The position numbers and the translations under genes were made by a program. Below are positions 58,301 to 64,000 of a stretch of 64,000 bases of DNA, piece by piece. Origin of the DNA: Roseisolibacter agri (GTDB lineage: Bacteria; Gemmatimonadota; Gemmatimonadetes; Gemmatimonadales; Gemmatimonadaceae); assembly GCF_030159095.1 (NCBI RefSeq), contig NZ_BRXS01000004.1:1-64000 (forward strand), given 5' to 3'. The first letter of the stretch is position 1. Every line of letters starts with the position of its first letter. The notes under the pieces are model-generated. The model saw only the letters and a program-made list of their open reading frames with translations. It made no database searches and had not been told where the DNA came from.

Positions 58301-58696
58301 ACGGGCGACGTCGACATGACGGGCAAGAGCCTCGAGGAGGCGAAGCCGGTGGGCTACTACTGGCGCGCGGGCCCGGGCACGGGCGGCAACGCCAGCGGCC
58401 TGGGTGGCTTCTACGACATCCTCGGGCCGAACGGCGAGACGGTGGAGGACGGGAGCTACATGAAGCTGCGCGAGCTGAGCCTGTCGTACCGTCTGGGCCG
58501 CGTGCTCAACACGGGCGACTGGACGGTCGGCGTGGTCGGCCGCAACCTCGCGATGTGGACGAAGGACTACCGCGGCTTCGACCCCGAGGTCGGCCTGCCG
58601 GGTGGGCCCCTGAACAACGCGGCGCTCAACGGCGTCGACCGGTTCACCTACCCGAACCAGCGCCAGGTCACGTTCTCGATCTCGAGCGCGTTCTGA
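55310..58696 (+). CDS. SusC/RagA-type TonB-dependent outer membrane receptor (pair 3)
   Basis: A 1128-residue SusC-like receptor, longer and more divergent than pairs 1 and 2. A signal peptide ends AHAQ near residue 30. The regulatory-like domain is TGRVTTEDGTPLQGANVYITEM, and the plug has VVVTGVSEATEQVRTPFTVQRVD, SQLQGKVPGANIV, PLYIVDGIQLNGSI and VEIVKGAAAANLYGARAGSGVINITTKSG. The barrel ends TFSISSAF with a terminal Phe. The cargo is unknown. Its SusD-like partner follows 114 bp downstream. The ATG at 55310 and a second ATG at 55313 are adjacent. Confidence 0.93.
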   Translation: MMRTSWSRGVVTLSAAACLLTLAAGTAHAQAAAGAAIVTGRVTTEDGTPLQGANVYITEMALSVGTGPSGVYTINVPAARVSGQAVQLRVRSVGFAPQARALTLTAGTQTVNFSLKRDALRLTEVVVTGVSEATEQVRTPFTVQRVDTAQMPVVGQSAISQLQGKVPGANIVANTGRPGAAPVVLMRGPTSINASGRSQQPLYIVDGIQLNGSIADINPADIESVEIVKGAAAANLYGARAGSGVINITTKSGKNARDGIKFGFRTELGAGEIPREFSIAKRHNLAMDPSSTLFCSRVTTNGSSCTQLIDLEKEVQRVNEVAAPSSLTPQLFLNDGGIGLTPSFGILSGQFQTNRWNVTRNVFDDFVTPNAFANTNVDVRGRINNTGVYGSVANLTNQGSLRYLGGYYRNSVRANIDQRWRDNLSLALQTFYSTQRSQGDNQDFGGGNGFFRITRMPAFAQLTQRDALGRLYIRTAITQQGEQNGNPLYDFENASQTSKGSRFLGGATLKYDPVEWATLEGNFSYDRNVGDAAQVNDLGFRTTLPGPANLGSLGMSSGDDQSMNSSVTGTVRKAFGDLRTSFSARYLYEQQYSTGLSLSGSNLVVPGLITAAAVTDQNSKGIGYGESIVRGQAVMGSLQLDFKDRYLLQANLRRDGSSLFGADQRWANFPGVSGSWIVSREPWWFAENALSLFKLRAAYGQTGQRPRFDAQYATFSIGAGGVLSPTTLGNPNLKPEVRAETEVGIDLEFFSKVGLNLTYAVNNITDQILPVPLTTATGFTTQWQNAGTLQNKSFEASLDIPWVNRSNFTWSSRVIYDRLQSKITKLGVAPFTGGPGQQGTEVMFKFAEGERLGTIYGRDFVRNCNQLPAPFNTQCGAGQPYQKNDEGYIVWVGAGNTPGDGITKNLWRAQLPGAQAPWGNIPGTGSTYRLSWGMPILLRDSVGAPAILPLGQTLPKYRFGITQNVRYGKLTLYGLLDASMGTSIWNQGYHWSLGDLLTGDVDMTGKSLEEAKPVGYYWRAGPGTGGNASGLGGFYDILGPNGETVEDGSYMKLRELSLSYRLGRVLNTGDWTVGVVGRNLAMWTKDYRGFDPEVGLPGGPLNNAALNGVDRFTYPNQRQVTFSISSAF

Positions 58697-58810
58697 CGCC
58701 GACCGCCGCCTAGTCCTGGCGGCCCCCAGGTCCCGGTCCGTCCGGCCGCCCCGCGCGGCCGGACGCCACCGGAGGCCGGCCGCCTTCCGCCTCCGACCCA
58801 TCCCAGACGA

Positions 58811-60430
58811 ATGCGTCGCCGATTTCTTCCCCTCACGCTCCTCGGTGCGACGGCCCTCGCGGGCTGCGCGTCCGATCCCCTGAGCGTCGGCAACACCAGC
58901 GCCCCGACGGTCGAGTCGCTCCTCGGCTCCGCCTCGGGCACCGAGACGCTGATCTCGAAGCTCATGCAGAACGCCTTCGTGGGGCAGTACAACTCCACGG
59001 ACGCCATGTGGCCGCAGATGCTCGTGATGTCGGGCGAGAGCGAGGCCACGGTCGCGAACTTCGGCATGCTCGCGCGCGGCGGCCTGCCGCGCGCGCTCAT
59101 CGACAACACGCTCGGCAACGCGGTCGCCATCGGCAACAACCGCGACTTCTCGTTCCTCACGCGCGCCACGCGCATCGCGTCGCAGTCCATCAACGCGCTC
59201 GACGAGGCGAAGGCCAGCTTCCCGGTCGCCGACTACACGCGCACGCGCTCCTTCGCGTTCTTCGCGCTCGGCTACTCGCTGGGCCACATGGCGCTCGTGT
59301 ACGAGAAGGCCGCGATCATCACGCCCGCGACCAAGGACGACGAGATCCCGGAGCTCTCGCCGGCGAGCGCCGTCTACACGACGGCGATGGCGATGCTCGA
59401 CACGGCGCAGGCGCTCGCGTCCAGCGCCGCGGTCACCAGCGGCGCCGGCACGAGCATCCCGAACACGTGGCTCGCGACGTCGAGCGCGATCTCGATGCCG
59501 GACTTCGTCCGCATCGTGCGCAGCTACAAGGCGCGCCTGCGCGCCAACATGCCGCGCACGCCGGGCGAGATGAGCCAGGTCAACTGGACGGCGGTGCGCG
59601 ACGACGCCACGAACGGCATCCGCACGAACCTCGTGGTGAACCTGTCGCCGGGCACGGGCTGGCAGGTGTCGTGGCTCAACCAGGCCGCGGTCGGCAGCTC
59701 GTGGCACCAGATGCCCTACTGGGTCATCGGCATGGCCGACACGACCGGCGCGTACGGCACGTGGCTGTCGACGGGCGTGACCTCGCGCGCGCCCTTTCTG
59801 ATCCGCACGCCCGACAAGCGCTTCCCGCAGGGCGAGACGCGCGCGGCGCAGCAGTCGTTCCAGGACCCGATCATCCCGAAGGACACCGTCGTCTACTTCC
59901 GCAACCGCCCGACGGGCGCGGACGCGGTGGGCGGGCCGACCGGCGGGTCGCAGTACGACTTCTTCCGCTTCTACGACTACCGTCGCAACAACTCGACGGG
60001 ATCGTGGCCGCTGCTCACGACGGCGGAGATCGATCTGCTGGCCGCCGAGGCGCACATCCGCCTGGGCAACATCGCCGCCGCGATCCCGCTGGTCGACAAG
60101 TACCGCGTGCGCGCCGGCCTGCCGGCGATCGGCGGGACGATCACGGCGCTCGGCCAGCCGGTGCCGGGTGGCAACGCCTGCGTGCCGCGGGTGATGATCG
60201 GCGGCTCGCTGCGCTGCGGCGACCTGCTGGAGGCGTTGAAGTACGAGAAGCGCCTGGAGACGACCTTCACGGGCTACGGCGTCTGGTACCTGGACGCGCG
60301 TCGCTGGAACGACCTCATCGTCGGCACGCCGCTCGAGTGGCCGGTGCCGTACCAGGAGACGGACGCCCGCAAGATGCCGACCGAGCGCAACACGCGTCAG
60401 GCGGCGGCGGGCAACACCTACGGCTGGTGA
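58811..60430 (+). CDS. SusD/RagB-like lipoprotein (pair 3)
   Basis: A 539-residue lipoprotein with a perfect lipobox, ALAGC at residue 19. The first part is a helical SusD-like region (NTSAPTVESLLGSASGTETLIS), and the late region has EALKYEKRLETTFTGYGVWYLDARRWNDL, a match to the SusD/RagB C-terminal block. The middle carries more loops than the other two. Tyr/Trp-rich patches (WHQMPYWVIGMAD) are likely to belong to the ligand site. It should pair with the receptor at 55310. Confidence 0.85.
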   Translation: MRRRFLPLTLLGATALAGCASDPLSVGNTSAPTVESLLGSASGTETLISKLMQNAFVGQYNSTDAMWPQMLVMSGESEATVANFGMLARGGLPRALIDNTLGNAVAIGNNRDFSFLTRATRIASQSINALDEAKASFPVADYTRTRSFAFFALGYSLGHMALVYEKAAIITPATKDDEIPELSPASAVYTTAMAMLDTAQALASSAAVTSGAGTSIPNTWLATSSAISMPDFVRIVRSYKARLRANMPRTPGEMSQVNWTAVRDDATNGIRTNLVVNLSPGTGWQVSWLNQAAVGSSWHQMPYWVIGMADTTGAYGTWLSTGVTSRAPFLIRTPDKRFPQGETRAAQQSFQDPIIPKDTVVYFRNRPTGADAVGGPTGGSQYDFFRFYDYRRNNSTGSWPLLTTAEIDLLAAEAHIRLGNIAAAIPLVDKYRVRAGLPAIGGTITALGQPVPGGNACVPRVMIGGSLRCGDLLEALKYEKRLETTFTGYGVWYLDARRWNDLIVGTPLEWPVPYQETDARKMPTERNTRQAAAGNTYGW

Positions 60431-60446
60431 CGTGACCGCCTCCGTC

Positions 60447-60470
60447 GGGGCCGGCCGCGAGGCCGGCCCC
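60447..60470 (+). terminator. Hairpin after SusD pair 3
   Basis: A 10-bp hairpin, GGGGCCGGCC (60447-60456) and GGCCGGCCCC (60461-60470), loop GCGA, 17 bp after the stop. Followed by a G/C-rich stretch with no U run. Confidence 0.65.
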
Positions 60471-60496
60471 GCGGGGGGCGCGCACCCGATGTGACG

Positions 60497-61024
60497 ATGT
60501 CGATGATTCGAAACGCTGCACGCTCCACCACTCCGTCCGCCGCACGCGTCGCGACGACCGCCCGCCTGGTGCGGGCGGGCACGCTCGCCGGCGCGCTGGG
60601 GCTGTCGACCGGCTGCTACACGACGCGCCCGATCCTGGGGATCCCCGACGCCGGCACGCCGGTGGTGGCGGCCCTCAACGACCGCGGCCGCGTCGCGATG
60701 GCCGACAGCCTCGGGCAGAACGTCGACCGGGTGGAGGGCACCGCGGTGCGCCGAGAGGGGGACAGCACGGTCATCCTCGCGGTCAACCGCGTGCGCTTCA
60801 TCTCGGGCAACGAGAACCGGTGGAACGGCGAGCAGCTGACCTTCCGCGTCTCGTCGCTGCGCGGGTTCGAGGAGCGTCGCCTGTCGCGCGCGCGCACCGG
60901 TGCGCTGGTCGGCCTCTCGGTCGGCGCGCTCGTCGCCTTCATCGTCACCCGACAGCTGGTGTCGGGCGGCTCGGGTGGGGACCGCGATGGCGGCGGCACC
61001 CCCCAGCCACCCGCCGGCTCCTGA
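60497..61024 (+). CDS. Predicted small lipoprotein, function unknown
   Basis: A 175-residue predicted lipoprotein. The leader ends LGLSTGC (Cys near residue 41), which is later than usual. The middle (LNDRGRVAMADSLGQNVDRVEGTAVRREGDSTVILAVNRVRF) looks like a small beta-domain. A hydrophobic stretch VGLSVGALVAFIVTR is followed by a Gly/Pro-rich tail. No family is recognised; similar small proteins often follow SusCD pairs in this group but I cannot confirm that here. The ATG at 60497 is preferred over GTG at 60491. Confidence 0.55.
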   Translation: MSMIRNAARSTTPSAARVATTARLVRAGTLAGALGLSTGCYTTRPILGIPDAGTPVVAALNDRGRVAMADSLGQNVDRVEGTAVRREGDSTVILAVNRVRFISGNENRWNGEQLTFRVSSLRGFEERRLSRARTGALVGLSVGALVAFIVTRQLVSGGSGGDRDGGGTPQPPAGS

Positions 61025-61110
61025 TCCTCCTCGCTGGCCCGGCCCGTCGGCGCCCCGCGCGCCGCCCGGCCTCCTCGGCTTCTCCCATCTCGCTCATGGA
61101 GTTCGCTCGC

Positions 61111-61962
61111 ATGCGCTTCCCTCGCTTCACGCTCCTCTCGCTCACCTTCGCTGCCGCGGCGCTCGCCGGGTGCGGCAAGGACGGGGCGGTGACGGAGGTC
61201 CGCCCGCCGCTGGCCGGCGTGCGCTACATCCACGCGGTGCCCGACACGGGGCGCCTCGACTTCAAGATGGTCGACCAGCTGGAGTACTCGGCCAACACGG
61301 TCGAGGGCTCGGGCGGCCTCACCTTCCGCACCGGCTCGCGCTACTACCCGACCGAGGCGAAGGCCCGGAAGATCAAGGTGTTCTCGTTCCAGGACTCGGC
61401 CGTCACGACGGTCCAGCAGGTGCTGACCGACACGACGATCACGTTCGAGGCGAACAAGAACTACACGCTGCTGTACGTCGGCAGCGCGCGCGGCACCGGC
61501 GCGGCGAAGGCCCGCTTCGTCGTCATCGAGGACACGCCGCCGGCCTCGGACGCGACCAACATCCACTACCGCTTCTTCAACGCCAGCGACGCGCCGATCA
61601 GCGGCTACGTGGGCGCGACGGCGGCGGTCAGCGGCACGCCGACCGTGGCCAGCGTCGCGGCGCGGACGGCGAGCGCGTACACGGCCCGCCCGGCGGGCGC
61701 CCTCGGCTTCGGCGTCTCGGCGGTCGGCAGCACGACGTCGCTCGGCACGATGGCGGCGGCGGCCGGCGCGGCCGGCACGGCCACGATCAACCCGCAGGCC
61801 GGCGCCACGGTGCCCGGCACCGCGTTCAGCGTCTACGCCTTCCCCGGCGCGGTCGCAGGCAGCGGCGCGGTCCGTGGCCTGTCGGCGGCGAACGCGACCG
61901 CGCTGCAGGCGCCAGCGATCAACATCTTCGTCGATCGCCTCCCGCCCAACACGGTGCAGTAA
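61111..61962 (+). CDS. DUF4397 domain lipoprotein
   Basis: A 283-residue lipoprotein with a perfect lipobox, ALAGC. The body shows VRYIHAVPDTGRLDFKMVD and later NIHYRFFNASDAPISGYVG, each matching the DUF4397 pattern (VRFVHASPDAP-like), a beta-sandwich repeated twice. DUF4397 proteins are surface-exposed in several phyla and have no known activity. The C-terminal half is Ala/Gly/Thr-rich. The ATG at 61111 is preferred; an ATG at 61096 is also in frame. It ends before a terminator shared with the convergent gene. Confidence 0.75.
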   Translation: MRFPRFTLLSLTFAAAALAGCGKDGAVTEVRPPLAGVRYIHAVPDTGRLDFKMVDQLEYSANTVEGSGGLTFRTGSRYYPTEAKARKIKVFSFQDSAVTTVQQVLTDTTITFEANKNYTLLYVGSARGTGAAKARFVVIEDTPPASDATNIHYRFFNASDAPISGYVGATAAVSGTPTVASVAARTASAYTARPAGALGFGVSAVGSTTSLGTMAAAAGAAGTATINPQAGATVPGTAFSVYAFPGAVAGSGAVRGLSAANATALQAPAINIFVDRLPPNTVQ

Positions 61963-61981
61963 GCCACCGGCGAGCACGTGA

Positions 61982-62017
61982 AACGGGGGCCGGTCTCGTG
62001 AGAGACCGGCCCCCGTT
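61982..62017. terminator. Bidirectional terminator between convergent genes
   Basis: A perfect 16-bp inverted repeat, AACGGGGGCCGGTCTC and GAGACCGGCCCCCGTT, loop GTGA. It lies between the DUF4397 gene and the minus-strand lipoprotein gene and can serve both. Confidence 0.8.
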
Positions 62018-62037
62018 CGCATGTCCGGAGCGCCCGG

Positions 62038-62610
62038 CTACTTCGCGAGCTTCGCGCGCACGGCCGTCGCGATGCGCTCCTCCAGCCGGCCCGTGGACGC
62101 GCAGCGCACGGGCTCCCCGCTGGTGAACACGGGCTTCGCGAGCCCCGAGACGACGGTCTTCACCTGCGTCCCCTGGCCGTCGGGCGCCGGCACGGCGACG
62201 GTCGCGATGTCGAGCGTGAGCTCGTAGCTGTCGGCGGCGTCGCGGCCATCGGCGGCGGTGCCGCAGGAGACGCTGCGCGCGGCGCGCTCCCCGCCCACCC
62301 GGTCGCGGAAGCGGGCGTTCTGACTGGCGATGCGCCGCTCGCTGGACACCAGCGTCGCCACCGGCAGCTTGAACTCCTCGTAGACCGCGGGGAGCACCGC
62401 GAACACGGCGTCGGGCGTGCCCGCGACGGTCGTGGCGCGCGCGAAGTCCTCGGTGACCGAGCGCAGCTGCATGCCCTGCACCCCGCCCGCGCCGGTGTCC
62501 ACGGGGCGCGTGGTCTGGACGACCTCGGGGGAGGCGGACCGGCCGCTGGAGGCGCAGGCTGTGGTCAGGAGGACGAGCGCGAGCAGCGGGCGGTGGTGGG
62601 ACGTCGGCAT
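62038..62610 (-). CDS. Predicted lipoprotein, function unknown
   Basis: A 190-residue protein with a leader ending LLTTAC (Cys near residue 19). The mature part has VTEDFARATTVAGTPDAVFAVLPAVYEEFKLPVATLVSSERRIASQNARF, which resembles START/SRPBCC-like or lipid-binding folds in hydrophobic pattern only. One conserved-looking pair of Cys residues lies in VSCGTAADG and RCASTG. I recognise no family. It is the only minus-strand gene in the last 30 kb. Confidence 0.55.
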   Translation of the reverse strand: MPTSHHRPLLALVLLTTACASSGRSASPEVVQTTRPVDTGAGGVQGMQLRSVTEDFARATTVAGTPDAVFAVLPAVYEEFKLPVATLVSSERRIASQNARFRDRVGGERAARSVSCGTAADGRDAADSYELTLDIATVAVPAPDGQGTQVKTVVSGLAKPVFTSGEPVRCASTGRLEERIATAVRAKLAK

Positions 62611-62941
62611 GCGGGGAGGGCAGGGCTGGAGGGTCGGGCCGGGAACATCGCGCGGGTCCGCGACGTCCTCCTGTGATCCAGGTGGTCGCGCGCGGTGCGT
62701 GTCGCCACTAGCGTGCAGCACGACCGCCGCGTGCGCCAGGGGGCCGGCCGCGGCCGCACCGACGCGGAGCGGGGCGCACGACTTGCTGCTCGTTCCCGGA
62801 CCTTCCGACCCGCATGCCCGTCCACCCTCCGACGCCCCTCGCCTCGCCGTCCGCTCCGACGCCGCCACGCGCGACCGCCCGCTCCGCCCGCCGACCGGCG
62901 GCAGGCGCGAGGTGCCAGGTCCGCCCGTACACCCCGCGTTC
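62611..62941. other. Intergenic region with no gene recognised
   Basis: This 331-bp stretch lies between divergent genes. A short open frame from the ATG at 62814 ends at the TGA overlapping 62943 and has only Pro/Ala/Arg noise. No RNA gene or strong promoter can be named. Confidence 0.4.
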
Positions 62942-64000
62942 GTGAGCGCGACGCCCAGCGGGTCCGCGGAGGCGGTGGCCGGCGAGCGCATGGCGCGGAC
63001 GACGGCGGCGGCGTCGCCCCGCGCCGCCAGGTCGTCGGAGTACCGGCCGCTGCTGCTGACGGACAGCCAGGACCCCGCGGTCGCGCAGGCGGCGGAGCTG
63101 CTGGGCGGCTGGGGCGTCGCGAGCCGCCCGGCGCGCGAGCTGGTGGACGGGCTCTCCGAGCTGCCCGACGCGCGCTGCGTGGTCGTGACCACCGAGAACC
63201 CGAACGCGCTGCGGGACGTGTTCGCGGAGGCACGGCGCGGCGGCGTGCCGGTGGTGGTGGGCTGCGTCGACGAGACGATGCGGCGGCGCGCGGCCGAGCT
63301 GCGCGCGGACGACTGGTACCGCGTCCCCGCCGACGCCGAGGAGATCGCGGCGCGCGTGCGCACGGCGATCGCGCGCGCGCAGCCCAACGGCGCCGCGCTC
63401 GCCGACCGCATCGAGCGCGCGGAGTACGAGCACATGCTCTACGACGCGCGCACCGGCCTGCCGACGCTGCCGGTCGCGATCGAGCGATCGCGCGCGCTGA
63501 TCAAGGAGCGCGGCGAGGTCGTGGTGCTGTACCTCAACTTCGTGCGCTACTCGAAGCTCGAGGAGATCTACGGCTGGGAGAAGCTGGACGCGGTGCTGGA
63601 GACAACGGCCGAGGCGGTGCGCGAGATCCTCGCGGGCAGCTCGCTGTCGGGATCGCGCGCGCTGGTGTCGTTCACGAACGATGCGGACCTCGTGCTGCTC
63701 CACGTGCCCACGGCGGGCGGCCGCTCGGCCACCGACACGGAGATCCACGAGCTGGCGTCGCGGCTGGAGGCGCACGTCGCGCAGCGGCTGGAGGCCGCGC
63801 ACGGCGAGGACGTGGGCGCGCTGTTCGACATCTACGTCGGCGTGGCGCACGTGTACTACAACCCGAAGATGCGCCTCGAGCGGCTCATCTACCGCGGGAT
63901 CCGCGAGGCGGCCATCGCGGCGAAGAGCGTGGAGGAGCGCGAGCGCGCGCGGAAGGTCGCGGACCTGCGCGTCAGCCTCCGCGACCGGCTGGTGTACGTC
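62942..64000 (+). CDS. Receiver-like plus degenerate GGDEF protein, 5' part (truncated by window end)
   Basis: An open frame of at least 353 codons runs off the end of the window. Residues ~30-150 look like a receiver-type alpha/beta domain (YRPLLLTDSQDPAVAQAAELL, VVVTTENPNALRDVF) but lack the Asp-rich pocket. Residues ~170-330 match a GGDEF fold (YDARTGLPTLPVAIERSRA, VVLYLNFVRYSKLEEIYGW), yet the GGDEF signature itself is missing, so it is likely catalytically inactive. The last residues (ERARKVADLRVSLRDRLVYV) look like the linker to an EAL domain. Start is uncertain: GTG 62942 or ATG 62990. Confidence 0.65.
   Translation, partial: MSATPSGSAEAVAGERMARTTAAASPRAARSSEYRPLLLTDSQDPAVAQAAELLGGWGVASRPARELVDGLSELPDARCVVVTTENPNALRDVFAEARRGGVPVVVGCVDETMRRRAAELRADDWYRVPADAEEIAARVRTAIARAQPNGAALADRIERAEYEHMLYDARTGLPTLPVAIERSRALIKERGEVVVLYLNFVRYSKLEEIYGWEKLDAVLETTAEAVREILAGSSLSGSRALVSFTNDADLVLLHVPTAGGRSATDTEIHELASRLEAHVAQRLEAAHGEDVGALFDIYVGVAHVYYNPKMRLERLIYRGIREAAIAAKSVEERERARKVADLRVSLRDRLVYV

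Noticed and set aside
62814-62945. Short open frame starting at ATG 62814
   Set aside because: Only Pro/Ala/Arg noise and no ribosome-binding site; it ends inside the start of the following gene.

Overview
The window is about 64 kb of very GC-rich bacterial DNA that looks like a chromosomal segment of a Gemmatimonadota species (Gemmatirosa / Roseisolibacter type). This is an inference from gene content: tandem SusC/SusD pairs, a MoxR/DUF58/BatA/DUF4175 operon, a PEP-CTERM protein, an atpAGDC cluster without its partner genes, several TonB receptors and lipoproteins, and GC-rich hairpin terminators with almost no U tract. No phage, transposon, integrase or CRISPR array was found.

Layout. 1-470: 3' end of a 23S rRNA gene, 5S rRNA and terminator. 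0.5-5.5 kb: an HD-GYP protein facing a minus-strand group rho > ruvX (yqgF) > mltG, with an MCE/MlaD protein and tRNA-Arg(CCG) upstream of it. 5.9-20.4 kb: a nine-gene plus-strand operon, mostly with ATGA/GTGA start-stop overlaps. It encodes a vWA/GATase-like membrane protein, a caspase-fold protein whose nucleophile position is Ser, a TPR protein with an HELAH zinc-protease motif, a DUF4159 protein, a MoxR ATPase, a DUF58 protein, a BatA-like vWA protein and a very large DUF4175 protein with Q/G-rich tails. This is the best candidate for an uncharacterised multi-protein system. 20.4-32.6 kb: minus-strand metabolic genes (lipoprotein, MocA-like, XdhC, a Tat-exported molybdenum hydroxylase IorB/IorA pair, GMC oxidoreductase, GH15 glucoamylase-like enzyme, M15-like protein) and one plus-strand PQQ-type sugar dehydrogenase. 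32.7-33.8 kb: a long inverted repeat, a 46-bp perfect palindrome that should terminate transcription, and five tRNA genes (Ala, Gly, Val, Arg, Pro) behind a near-consensus promoter. 34.4-37.6 kb: a primary-type sigma factor, a PEP-CTERM C-type lectin, an MlaF-like ATPase and a Nudix hydrolase. 37.7-41.9 kb: atpA-G-D-C with a CRP-like palindrome upstream. 42.5-60.4 kb: three SusC/SusD outer-membrane uptake pairs, two of them clearly related, with two beta-barrel-like proteins and a response regulator between pairs two and three. 60.5-64 kb: small lipoproteins, a DUF4397 protein, and a truncated gene with a degenerate GGDEF domain running off the end.

How the parts fit. Much of the coding capacity serves the cell envelope: TonB-dependent import of oligomers through SusCD, periplasmic oxidation of aldehydes, N-heterocycles or sugars (IorAB, PQQ and GMC enzymes), an outer-membrane lipid asymmetry system split over two sites (MlaD-like near 4.4 kb, MlaF-like near 36.2 kb), peptidoglycan trimming (MltG, M15-like) and the MoxR/vWA machine, whose members are almost all membrane-anchored or exported. 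The remainder is core information processing and energy: rRNA, tRNAs, Rho, RuvX, sigma factor and F1-ATPase.
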